Shown here piece by piece: positions 1-8,485 of a DNA stretch of 29,274 nt. The first letter of the stretch is position 1. The number at the start of each line of letters is the position of its first letter. The stretch lies in NCBI GenBank assembly GCA_023128035.1, contig JAGMES010000047.1:1-29274 (forward strand), in the 5' to 3' direction. The translations under genes were made by a program, and so were the position numbers. The notes under the pieces are model-generated. The model did no database searches and had not been told where the DNA came from. It saw only the letters and a program-made list of their open reading frames with translations. Source of the stretch: Halanaerobiales bacterium (lineage in GTDB: Bacteria > Bacillota_F > Halanaerobiia > DY22613).

Positions 1-376
1 CACCGCAGAGCGGTTTAGTTCAACAACTTATATCAGTAATACGTACAAAACAGAAAATCACTAGTCTTAAGCGAAAACATATGTAAACTATAATTATATT
101 TTATAGTATAATTTACATTACTTACACATAGTTTGCTTAATCCGTTCTTAGACTTTCTTATGCGTATTTCAAATAATACGTGTCCTCCTATCTTAAGCGT
201 ATTTCAGATAATCTCCTTAAGTCAGAACAATAATAAACATGCCCCTTTTACCACACTAATACCTCATAACTTTACTTCGCCAGAAACCACGTAATTCCTC
301 TATATTTCTATCATATTTCCATAAATGATTAATATTTTTACTTTCATTTCACTACACGCACAAACCATCACAAACG
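1..376. other. Non-coding left flank
   Basis: No open frame with a ribosome binding site is seen here. The first 24 bases contain a small hairpin (CCGC-AGA-GCGG) followed by TTTAGTTCAAC. This resembles the right ends of some IS200/IS605 elements, but no transposase is in view. AT-rich sequence with one pair of near-identical direct repeats (157-177 and 192-212) fills the rest. Confidence 0.5.
157..212. repeat. Pair of 21-bp imperfect direct repeats
   Basis: Positions 157-177 and 192-212 share CTTAxGCGTATTTCAxATAAT, with 19 of 21 bases identical and a start-to-start spacing of 35 bp. A shorter relative, CTTAAGCG, occurs at about 66-73. The function is unknown. It could be a binding-site array or the debris of an insertion. 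Confidence 0.5.
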
Positions 377-448
377 AATTCATGTATTGAATTAGTTTAT
401 GTAGCAGGTTGAGATGTACTTAAAGCAAAACTGAGATTTCGCAGTATC
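377..448 (-). pseudogene. Fragment of oxaloacetate decarboxylase alpha gene (oadA remnant)
   Basis: Positions 393-432 match 13731-13770 inside the intact oadA at 39 of 40 bases. Weaker similarity extends on both sides, 377-392 against 13690-13706 and 434-448 against 13771-13785. Read on the minus strand it encodes SFALSTSQPAT followed by a stop where the intact gene has Glu. Relative to the intact gene it also lacks about 25 bases, apparently lost between two AGTTT direct repeats (13708-13712 and 13732-13736). It covers only about residues 228-259 of the protein, so it is a dead piece. Its orientation is the same as that of the intact gene 13.3 kb away. Confidence 0.8.
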
Positions 449-513
449 ATTGAGCACCAAACGATCAGTAATAAGCTATCCGTTGTCTATTAACAAGGAG
501 TATAATTTCCTTA

Positions 514-551
514 CAACAAAAAAAGAGGGATTTCCCCCCTTTTTTTTGTTG
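514..551 (-). terminator. Rho-independent terminator of the seven-gene cluster
   Basis: Inverted repeat with arms CAAC-A7-GAGGGA and CCCCCC-T8-GTTG around a three-base loop. It lies 12 bases beyond the stop codon of the Kelch gene. Read on the minus strand it gives a G/C-rich stem closed by A/T pairs and followed by a run of T, typical of an intrinsic terminator. It marks the end of the long minus-strand operon. Confidence 0.8.
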
Positions 552-562
552 ATGATTTTCTA

Positions 563-2281
563 TTATTCCTTAACGATAAGATTTTTTCCCAATACCTCAT
601 TAAGATTCATTGTTGCCCCATCACCCCTATGCCCACCAAGAACATATAAGTTATTATCGACAACTCCAATCCCCAGTGCTTCTCTAGGAGTTACCATTTT
701 CATTTCAGATGACCATTCATTCTTTTTGGGATTATAAACATCAATAGTAGGATCCAAAGAACTACCACCAAGTGCATAAATCATACCATCGATGACTCCA
801 ATTCCAAAAAATGTTCTTGCTCTTGGCATATCAACTGCCACAGTCCAACAATCTGTTTCAAGATCATATACTTCATTTTTACATACTGCACGATGAGACG
901 GTTCTATTCCGCCAATTGCATAAATTTTATTATCTATAACTCCTACTGCAAAACGAGCTCTAGGTGTTGGAATAGGAGCTTTTTGTGTCCATGTATTTGT
1001 TATAGGATCATACACCTCTACAATATTAAGAGGTGTATATTCATACCCTCCACCACTAGGCATAAGTTTATCATTTCCTCCTCCTATTGCGTATATTTTA
1101 CCATTTACTACTCCTACTACCAATGTAGCTCTAGGTGTTAGCATTGGTGCCATAGTTGTCCAACGATCTGTTACAGGATCATACATTTCAATTGTGGTCA
1201 AATATGAACCGTCATTCATACCACCTACAACATAAATCTTACCATTTATCACTCCAATTCCACATTGGAGTCTTGCTGTAGGCATAGGAGCCTTTAAAAC
1301 CCATTCATTCGTAACAGGATCATATACCTGATTTAAGTTTAAATACTCACCACCATGATAATAATCCTCCCGCGATAATCCACCAATTACATAAACCTTA
1401 CCATTTACCTCTGCATTCGCTGGATAACTGACATCTTTTATCATAGAAGCTTTAGTCTTCCATACATGTTCCCAGACGACTGATGTTGTTTGAGAGGCCA
1501 ATGCTCTGCCGTGATCTTTTACAAAAGCATTAAGCGTATATTTATATTCTCCTGGCTGATCAGGCGGGTTTATGTGTTTCGTTCCCTGAAGTGGTAGAGA
1601 AACTATATCTCCTGGGGTAATCGTACAATAATCAGCATTTTTTACCTTCCAGATTAACTCAGCAGATTCACGATCCGTTCCCGGAACTGGTTGACCATTA
1701 AATTTCTCGATTTTAGGTCCAAACTGTTTATAAACTGCAATAACATTTGTTCCATCTTTATACCCTGATATACCTTTATTCTGTATATACATATAACTCA
1801 GTCCAGGTTTTGCAGTAGAAATAATGTAATCCAGGATAAATGCTACACTCTCATGTGGATCTAAAACAGTCTTCTTTTTTGGAAATAAAGTCCAATAGGT
1901 TTTATATTTTGAGTGTGACTTTTTACGACAATACCAGTATGGATTATCAGGACCTACAGATACAGTGATATCATTTATCTCTTCTTTGGTTGCAAAGTCA
2001 CCAGTCCCATTCCCATAAGGGAAATAGATATAAAATCTGGAGAAACCATTGAAACCTTCATCATCAATCCCTGGCAGTTCATCTTCTGGAGTTAATTCTT
2101 TTTCATTTTCAAAGATTACTCGTGATGAATCATTCGGATTTGCTATATTAAAAACTAATTTATTTTGAATTTTTTCTCCGTCTTGAGCATTATCTACATC
2201 ACTGACATAAACCTTATCTGAAGGAGTAAATCTATAAAGAAGCTTAATTTCATTTTCATTAAAAACATTCTTTTTCATCAT
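563..2281 (-). CDS. Kelch-repeat beta-propeller protein
   Basis: Last gene of the seven-gene operon. The C-terminal half (from about residue 285) has six Kelch blades. Each carries a strand of the form GVxNGKIYxxGG followed by a turn such as VYDPVTNxW and a PMPTxR element, so it should fold as a beta-propeller, commonly a protein or glycan interaction surface. Upstream is an Ig-like beta-sandwich (about 190-275, with a WKVKNADYCTITPG element) and an N-terminal domain of about 180 residues that I do not recognise. No signal peptide is seen. The start is ambiguous: a GTG at 2290, or ATG codons at 2281 and 2278 preceded by GGTGA; an ATG is preferred. It begins about 34 bases after the stop of the 1232-aa gene. 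The Kelch fold is certain; its role in the cluster is unknown. Confidence 0.9.
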   Translation of the reverse strand: MMKKNVFNENEIKLLYRFTPSDKVYVSDVDNAQDGEKIQNKLVFNIANPNDSSRVIFENEKELTPEDELPGIDDEGFNGFSRFYIYFPYGNGTGDFATKEEINDITVSVGPDNPYWYCRKKSHSKYKTYWTLFPKKKTVLDPHESVAFILDYIISTAKPGLSYMYIQNKGISGYKDGTNVIAVYKQFGPKIEKFNGQPVPGTDRESAELIWKVKNADYCTITPGDIVSLPLQGTKHINPPDQPGEYKYTLNAFVKDHGRALASQTTSVVWEHVWKTKASMIKDVSYPANAEVNGKVYVIGGLSREDYYHGGEYLNLNQVYDPVTNEWVLKAPMPTARLQCGIGVINGKIYVVGGMNDGSYLTTIEMYDPVTDRWTTMAPMLTPRATLVVGVVNGKIYAIGGGNDKLMPSGGGYEYTPLNIVEVYDPITNTWTQKAPIPTPRARFAVGVIDNKIYAIGGIEPSHRAVCKNEVYDLETDCWTVAVDMPRARTFFGIGVIDGMIYALGGSSLDPTIDVYNPKKNEWSSEMKMVTPREALGIGVVDNNLYVLGGHRGDGATMNLNEVLGKNLIVKE

Positions 2282-2315
2282 TTTCACCACTATTTCATCA
2301 TTATTTTTTTCTTAT

Positions 2316-5300
2316 CTATTCTTCGTTTTCGCTAATCTTTATATTCTTCATTTTTAACCAACCTTCATAAATTTCTTGTTGACCAGGGGAAAGACGTGCT
2401 TTTTCACTTGCATTCTGAATCTCGTTTACTGTATTTTCTGACTGAGAAACCCATGACCATTGAGCATCTTTTACAGCAGGTAATGGCAAACTGAGTGTCG
2501 ATGTATGACTAATTAATGGCTCTACTCTAAAGGCAATATTCATAGCTGCTAAAACTTTTGAAATATGCTCATCTGGCAATGTAACATATTTTGTTGGTAA
2601 AATTCCTGAAGTTATATGAATCCCTGCGTTCGGATCAACCAGTAAAGTTACCATGGTTGGTTTCCCTTCCCGATGGCAGGTCATTAAAACTTCATGATGA
2701 TAATCTATATAGGAGTTAGAATTTATTTTCGAACTATATCCTGATGTTGCATAAAAAGTCTTATATGTATTTTCACCATGATCAATAAAATACCCGGTTA
2801 ACCCATCACTTAACTGATTGACATCACCAAGTCTAACTGGGAATTGAACATTCTCAAACCCATTTGTTACATATTTACCTAAATAATCATAACTCTGATT
2901 ATAGGCAGGTAATCCATCCAGTTCTAATTTTAGGGAAGCACGTACTAAAGCTAACGGGCGACCAATCAAAACTGAAAGATTCTGTTGCTGTTCTGAAGCA
3001 GATTCAATACTCCCTAAAACTTTATCAAAATACTTTAATAATTCATCTAAAATCGGAACATCCTTTTTACCATACTCCAAAATCTCAGTAATGAAATCTT
3101 TCAAATTTTGATCTTTAATCTCTGGTAACTCACCTGAAGTTTTCTGAATTCCAGGTGTTTCTACCCATCTTACATTGGAATTCCCTTCAGTACTATAAAT
3201 AATCTGCAAAAATCCCAACCATACTCCTAAAGCATCATACACCATCAAACTCCTGTCTACATAGTTTGGCAGAATCCAACCACAGATTGGACTTGTAGCA
3301 GGATCGAGATTTGTTTCAATTGAATCATCCTTTGCTGATAACCATTTGAACAATAAGCGACCTGGTTGCGTTATTCGCGGTGGTACTGTAATCAATTCTT
3401 TATAATCATCACCAGTTGTTGTAAGACTTTTGGATTTAATAGGATATGGCGAATTTATCGTAACATTCTGAATCTGACCAAATGCATCCACAATCCATAT
3501 TCTTGAAATTTTCATAAAACCTGCCCGAATAGGATTAAAGATAATTTCCGTTTGAGGAGCTACGTCATTCATCCCATTGACTAAGTCAGAAACCCTTTGT
3601 GCAAGCTCAGTATTATAATAAGGATCGAAAACCGGGAATTGTAACGTTTGCTTTCTCATAAGGAGAGCATCGTTAAAACCACTTATAGTTTGAGATAAAA
3701 TATTTAAATTCGCTATTTCATTAACCATATTCCGCATTGATGAAAGTTCGACATCATTACCATTATAACTGTCAAGATGTTTTTTCAATGTATTATTTAA
3801 ATGGATCGTTGCACTCGGGGTCAAGAGTATAGACCCTCGGTATAGTTGAGATTTATTTTTAGGTGGATTTTCACCCTGCCATGTATAATCGACATCACCT
3901 AATTCCCAGTTTTTAAGTACATTTTGTATATCATCTTGAATGCAAGTGGGAATAAACTCTACTTCCCATTCCATAAAAAGCGGTGTCCAGGGATATTTCC
4001 ATGGTTCTACTCCTATTTTAGAAGGTATTATTCCCTTTAAACCTGCTGCATTAGCAAGTTTCTGTGAACTTAAATCTCGATATAGCGCGCTATTCCATGG
4101 AACTGTTTGAATTTTTTTAATTTTAGAAGCTAATTCATCAACTTGATCTATGTTTGGATTCAAACCATTTGATAACCTATAGGCAGCTATCGCAATTGGT
4201 ACAGCTTGATTGGGATCTAAAAAAATTGTTTCAATAAATATAGATTGTATTTCTGTAGGAATTCGTTTCCCTTCCGGGAATTTTAAATAAAAAGGTAAGA
4301 AATTATCTCCTTTTACGACTACCTCTTGACATACAGGCGAGATTGCCAATCCATAGATGGTTTGTTCTGAAACTCTACACTCCAATTTTCCCTCTTCAGT
4401 GAACCGACCATCAAAACCATGTTTAAATGAACGCTGAAGATTTGAACCTGCAAAAAGAAGAACAGGATTATTTGCCTGCCAAAATCTTGCTCCTGAAACT
4501 TGATCCAATTTATATTCTGGAAGTAGTTTAGCGATTTTTGCTTCTAAATTGGAAATGAGTTTATTTAGGCTACTTTCTTCATCTGTTACTTCTCTCCTTA
4601 CACTTTCTATTTTTTTTCCAAGAAGATCAATAACCTTGATGATATCTGCTTCTGAGATAAAATTAGAATCAGCAGATGGGCCAGAAGCTGTGGAAATATA
4701 TTTATACCAGGCCGAATATGTTTCCCACTGAAGTGATGCCAATTCCCCATTTAAGTTCTCATATTTCTTCTGAGAGACATTAAGAATATTTAACAATTTA
4801 CCAATTGAATCAGGAATTATCGAAGATTCATTCTTCGTTTCTTCTGAAGTTTTTCTAATTATCCATCTGATTCCACCCTTTTTGGAACCAAAAGCTTTTT
4901 CGTGAATTTTCTCTTCTTGATCAGCTATGCCATCTGGGTGCTCCCATTCGGAAAGGAGATCATATTGAAAAACTTCCATTAGCCGGGCCAAATTTGTATT
5001 ATCAGAAACTTTAAACTCCAATAATGCCGATAAAGCTTCAACAGAAGAATTGCCAACTGCGATATCCAACTCTCCAGCAGGAGTACCATTACTATAGGTC
5101 CCGTCCTTACCTTTCCAAGGAATATTAAAGATCATACCATGACATAAAGTTTGGGTTAGAAAGATACCCGTTGTATCAGAAACACCCCAGTTTAATTGAT
5201 CCATCATAGCCTTCCATTCATCCTGAGTCTCAAGACCATTTAAGGGGTCATTTTCCTGTTTCGAATACCACCCTGCAACCATGTAGGTGATTGTACCATC

Positions 5301-6014
5301 TGATAATTCACATATATCATCATCATGAAATCCAAAAACACTCTTACAATTAGGGTAAAAAGCTGCAAAAAGCGGATCACCCGGACCAATGGCAGTGAGT
5401 TTTTCTAGATATAATCCAGGATTTGAAGGATTCCAGTCAGCATATTCATATGCTTTCCCCAGATACATAAATAGCTGTTCCTCATTACCAGAGTTTAAAG
5501 TTGGTACGGAAATACTCTCTTTTTCATCAGGATTGTACTCATGATACATATAATCACTTTCAACTACCCAGGCTTTAAGAGACATTTTTGGATTATACGT
5601 TTTTGATTTTATCTCCTTCCCTTGGTCAGTATGAATTCGTAATATAAACCATCTATTAGGCACTGCAGGATACTCCATCTCTCCCTCTTTCGTTTGGATC
5701 CCATGAGTAAGAGCATCTGGTAATGCCCAGTGTAAGTGAATTCCTGGGTTTAAATGTGTAGTAGTAGTGAATGGTTCATTCACCATCTTTTCACCCAGTA
5801 CTTCACCCATCTCTAATAAATCAAAATTAGGTGTAAGGTCTACATATTCTTGTGAATTACTATCTTTATTAACCAATATAGCTTCAACCATTATTGGAAC
5901 CAAAACCCTTGCTTCAGATTTGTCCAACTCCCCAATGCCAGTTTTATTTTTTTGGTTCGTATTCATAACTAAAATTTCCTCCATTACATTTTCAAGTGAT
6001 TTTAAATCTTCCAT
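2316..6014 (-). CDS. Large uncharacterised protein (about 1232 aa) of the DUF6603 cluster
   Basis: I do not recognise a named domain. Conspicuous motifs are GIHLHWALPDALTHG at residues 91-105 and ARFWQANNPVLLFAG at about 509-523. I recall similar strings from uncharacterised proteins of other bacterial phyla, but cannot verify this here. Two stretches (about 402-440 and 455-500) are heptad-like and probably coiled coil or long helices; much of the rest looks beta-rich. No signal peptide or membrane segment is visible, so it is probably cytoplasmic. The ATG at 6014 has GGGTGG very close upstream. An alternative ATG at 5966 is preceded by GGAGG, 11 bases away inside the coding sequence, so the first 16 residues are uncertain. 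It lies 23 bases after the 299-aa gene and is surely co-transcribed with it. Confidence 0.85.
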   Translation of the reverse strand: MEDLKSLENVMEEILVMNTNQKNKTGIGELDKSEARVLVPIMVEAILVNKDSNSQEYVDLTPNFDLLEMGEVLGEKMVNEPFTTTTHLNPGIHLHWALPDALTHGIQTKEGEMEYPAVPNRWFILRIHTDQGKEIKSKTYNPKMSLKAWVVESDYMYHEYNPDEKESISVPTLNSGNEEQLFMYLGKAYEYADWNPSNPGLYLEKLTAIGPGDPLFAAFYPNCKSVFGFHDDDICELSDGTITYMVAGWYSKQENDPLNGLETQDEWKAMMDQLNWGVSDTTGIFLTQTLCHGMIFNIPWKGKDGTYSNGTPAGELDIAVGNSSVEALSALLEFKVSDNTNLARLMEVFQYDLLSEWEHPDGIADQEEKIHEKAFGSKKGGIRWIIRKTSEETKNESSIIPDSIGKLLNILNVSQKKYENLNGELASLQWETYSAWYKYISTASGPSADSNFISEADIIKVIDLLGKKIESVRREVTDEESSLNKLISNLEAKIAKLLPEYKLDQVSGARFWQANNPVLLFAGSNLQRSFKHGFDGRFTEEGKLECRVSEQTIYGLAISPVCQEVVVKGDNFLPFYLKFPEGKRIPTEIQSIFIETIFLDPNQAVPIAIAAYRLSNGLNPNIDQVDELASKIKKIQTVPWNSALYRDLSSQKLANAAGLKGIIPSKIGVEPWKYPWTPLFMEWEVEFIPTCIQDDIQNVLKNWELGDVDYTWQGENPPKNKSQLYRGSILLTPSATIHLNNTLKKHLDSYNGNDVELSSMRNMVNEIANLNILSQTISGFNDALLMRKQTLQFPVFDPYYNTELAQRVSDLVNGMNDVAPQTEIIFNPIRAGFMKISRIWIVDAFGQIQNVTINSPYPIKSKSLTTTGDDYKELITVPPRITQPGRLLFKWLSAKDDSIETNLDPATSPICGWILPNYVDRSLMVYDALGVWLGFLQIIYSTEGNSNVRWVETPGIQKTSGELPEIKDQNLKDFITEILEYGKKDVPILDELLKYFDKVLGSIESASEQQQNLSVLIGRPLALVRASLKLELDGLPAYNQSYDYLGKYVTNGFENVQFPVRLGDVNQLSDGLTGYFIDHGENTYKTFYATSGYSSKINSNSYIDYHHEVLMTCHREGKPTMVTLLVDPNAGIHITSGILPTKYVTLPDEHISKVLAAMNIAFRVEPLISHTSTLSLPLPAVKDAQWSWVSQSENTVNEIQNASEKARLSPGQQEIYEGWLKMKNIKISENEE

Positions 6015-6037
6015 TCCACCCTTTGAACATGATCAAA

Positions 6038-6937
6038 TCAATCCGTACTATCAAATACACAGATCTTTGCACTTTCGATTAGTTGAACGGCAAATTCAGC
6101 CGAAGTAAACTCTTCTCCAAGAGCTTGTTTTTTTTGTATTCCATCTTTGAGCATATTTGCAAGACCTTTAACATTTACCACACCTAAGCTTTCATCTCGC
6201 ATAGGAACCACTACTAGATTGGCCTGATCAATTGGAATTCCTACATCAAAACCACCAATTCCTAAACCTCTTAACGTAGCAGTGTAGTCGCCTGATCTGG
6301 AATGATCTGCTCCAAAATGTAAACTTTCAGCTGGCTCTTGAATCTCCAGTTTTTGAAAAACACCCGCGAAAATACATATCAAAATATCTTTTGAGAGTCG
6401 TTCCATTCGTAATATCTTAAGTGGCCTTTGATTTTCAGTATGATCTTGATTCTCAAAAGCCATAACTTCCAGGCCAGGCCATCCATCAACAAGGGCCGAA
6501 CGAAGTAAAAAACCTGTTCTAGTTCCAACTGGTTCATCTATTTCAAAAATATCTTCCCGCCCTTGTACACCACCTATCAACTTTTGTCGAACACTTTGAC
6601 TTTTACGTTTAGAAATAGGATGAAGGGTATCTTTCATTACAGCATCATGGGTCATATCATTTGAAGTAATTCTTCCAATACTACACGCACCATCACACAA
6701 TATTTTCATCCAGTTAGGATCAAGATAAAAAAATCGTATTGATTCAATTGGTAACATTCTTTCATCTGGTACCAGATAATTAAATGGAACTCCATACAAC
6801 AAATCCAATCTCCCTAACCAATTGCTGATATCATCAGATATAGAATCTTCAGAGAAGAGACCTGTCCAACGATCTGGTATTGATAATAATTCTGACATCT
6901 GTAAAAAATGTTCTTTTCTGGGTTGCCATGACAACAT
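6038..6937 (-). CDS. Uncharacterised protein (299 aa) of the DUF6603 cluster
   Basis: Family not recognised. Well-formed motifs are LLYGVPFNYLVPDERMLP, ESIRFFYLDPNWM and DGWPGLEVMAF, followed by an ILICIFAGV strand and an EPAESLHFG segment. The composition suggests a globular mixed alpha/beta cytoplasmic protein; no signal peptide or membrane segment is seen. The start is set by the sequence: ATG at 6937 is preceded by AGGAGGG and lies one base beyond the TAA of the 500-aa gene. The frame could be extended to a GTG at 6952, but that would overlap the upstream gene and place the ribosome binding site inside the coding region. Tight coupling to both neighbours argues that the three proteins work together. 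Confidence 0.85.
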   Translation of the reverse strand: MLSWQPRKEHFLQMSELLSIPDRWTGLFSEDSISDDISNWLGRLDLLYGVPFNYLVPDERMLPIESIRFFYLDPNWMKILCDGACSIGRITSNDMTHDAVMKDTLHPISKRKSQSVRQKLIGGVQGREDIFEIDEPVGTRTGFLLRSALVDGWPGLEVMAFENQDHTENQRPLKILRMERLSKDILICIFAGVFQKLEIQEPAESLHFGADHSRSGDYTATLRGLGIGGFDVGIPIDQANLVVVPMRDESLGVVNVKGLANMLKDGIQKKQALGEEFTSAEFAVQLIESAKICVFDSTD

Positions 6938-6938
6938 A

Positions 6939-8441
6939 TTAACCCTCCTCACCTGTATACAATAATTTTCTCAAAATGCCCATGATTAAATTATCATCCG
7001 ATACCTGTAATTCTTCTACTTCTTCTTTTGAAAGTAGTCCAGGAAGATCATCAACTCGATTCCTTAAACCAGATGGGTCTGCACTGTCACCGAATATTGA
7101 TTCGTCCAATTCATTTCTTCCCCTAATTTCCTTTGTCATCTTTGAATTCAAAAACTTAAGAATCTGCTCTTTTAGATGGTGTTGATCCAATTCCCTTGAA
7201 TTCTCAGGAAACTCTAGGGCCTCATTTAGTCTGTCTCTCCAAACAGACCGGGTTAATTGTAATCTTAATTTTTGATAATTACTTCTTCTTTGTTTAGACA
7301 TTGCTACAGCAAAATGTTGATTTTGTAAAGCCAATAACCGGCCCAATTGCCATGCCGTAGCATATGCAACATCAAATAAACCTGTATCTGGATTATACCG
7401 AAGAACTGCATCAGCACAAGGATAACTTCTATTTATTTCATCTGCAAGTTTAAGCGGTAGCAGTGGTCCTCTATACCATGAAACCGTCTTTTCACCATTT
7501 CTGGAAGTATGATTGAGTCCAACATAGCCCATAGAAAAAGCATTTTCTACGACTTTTTGTGCTGGTGTTTCTGCTTTAATCTTTATAGGTAACTGTAATC
7601 TTCCTTTAGAAAGATTTTCAGCTAATTCAGTAAAACTATGTTGAATGGTAACTCCAGTAAAGCTCCAATTTGCTAAACTCACAAAACGGATAAAAGAAAA
7701 TTTTGAATCAATCTCTTTATTACCATCAGGTAAATAATCTTGAAATCCTTCTAAAGAGACCAAATGAACTATATTATTTACCCCTGATTGACTGGATTTT
7801 GGGAACCGATTACTTATAATAGTCGAAAACCAACCATCTTTTTTACCCTTATCAGTAACTTCTTTCCGATCCACATCCACAGCTCGAACATGAGCAAGAT
7901 ACATAAGGTCATCCTTACTCGGCACAATTTTTTTGAATAAATCTGTAGGTACATCAATTACCATACATGGATCTTCTTTCTTTTCACCATACTCTAACAA
8001 AATCTCTGGATAAAAGATTCCCGGTAATGGTTGCAGGAGATCCTTAACTGTTCCATTTTGAATTTTGGGAGTTTCATCTTCAGTAAAGGTTAATAAGGCC
8101 ATCCAAGGAGCAAGTTTTAATGAATTCTCACTCTTTTCTGCTCTTTGTGAAGGCATGCCATCCAAAGTCCGTTCCCAGGGCAACGTTTGTCTACTTAAAA
8201 TAATATGTGGTAAGCAATTATCAAACTCCCCCTGATGATTTGATGGTGGAAACACAGAATAGATATCAGATGGTTCTAAGGCAAATCGGGGTCCCCGTAC
8301 AGAAAAATGTTTTTCTGTTTTTGGTAACTCCACATCTGATGCCTTTACCTTTTGTTCAACTGTAATTCTATATTCACCAGCATCTAATGCTGGTGGACAG
8401 GCCTGAATAAATTGAATTTGACTAGCTTTTATAGAAGACAT
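6939..8441 (-). CDS. Uncharacterised protein (500 aa) of the DUF6603 cluster
   Basis: Family not recognised by name. The N-terminal part has QACPPALDAGEYRITVEQ, which reads as beta strands, then FSVRGPRFALEPSDIYSVFP, and a middle segment FDNCLPHIILSRQTLPWER. Further on are YLAHVRAVDVD, GWFSTIISNRFP and AWQLGRLLALQNQHFAVA. The last 100 residues are charged and likely helical. No export signal is seen. The ATG at 8441 is preceded by AAAGGAG at ideal spacing. The gene sits 44 bases after the DUF6603 gene and ends one base before the next ATG, so translation is likely coupled. The motif-rich sequence suggests a conserved family rather than an orphan, but function cannot be inferred from sequence alone. 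Confidence 0.85.
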   Translation of the reverse strand: MSSIKASQIQFIQACPPALDAGEYRITVEQKVKASDVELPKTEKHFSVRGPRFALEPSDIYSVFPPSNHQGEFDNCLPHIILSRQTLPWERTLDGMPSQRAEKSENSLKLAPWMALLTFTEDETPKIQNGTVKDLLQPLPGIFYPEILLEYGEKKEDPCMVIDVPTDLFKKIVPSKDDLMYLAHVRAVDVDRKEVTDKGKKDGWFSTIISNRFPKSSQSGVNNIVHLVSLEGFQDYLPDGNKEIDSKFSFIRFVSLANWSFTGVTIQHSFTELAENLSKGRLQLPIKIKAETPAQKVVENAFSMGYVGLNHTSRNGEKTVSWYRGPLLPLKLADEINRSYPCADAVLRYNPDTGLFDVAYATAWQLGRLLALQNQHFAVAMSKQRRSNYQKLRLQLTRSVWRDRLNEALEFPENSRELDQHHLKEQILKFLNSKMTKEIRGRNELDESIFGDSADPSGLRNRVDDLPGLLSKEEVEELQVSDDNLIMGILRKLLYTGEEG

Positions 8442-8485
8442 TTTAATCTCCTTTCATGCATGATCATAGTTTCACATTCTAAATG

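Noticed and set aside
499..511. AGTATAATTTCCT, also present at 13080-13092 near the other terminator
   Set aside because: Only 13 A/T-rich bases, and its order relative to the oadA segment differs between the two places; too weak to count as part of the duplication.
450..737. Plus-strand open frame of 95 codons
   Set aside because: It runs through the terminator and antisense to the Kelch gene; no ribosome site and no recognisable protein.
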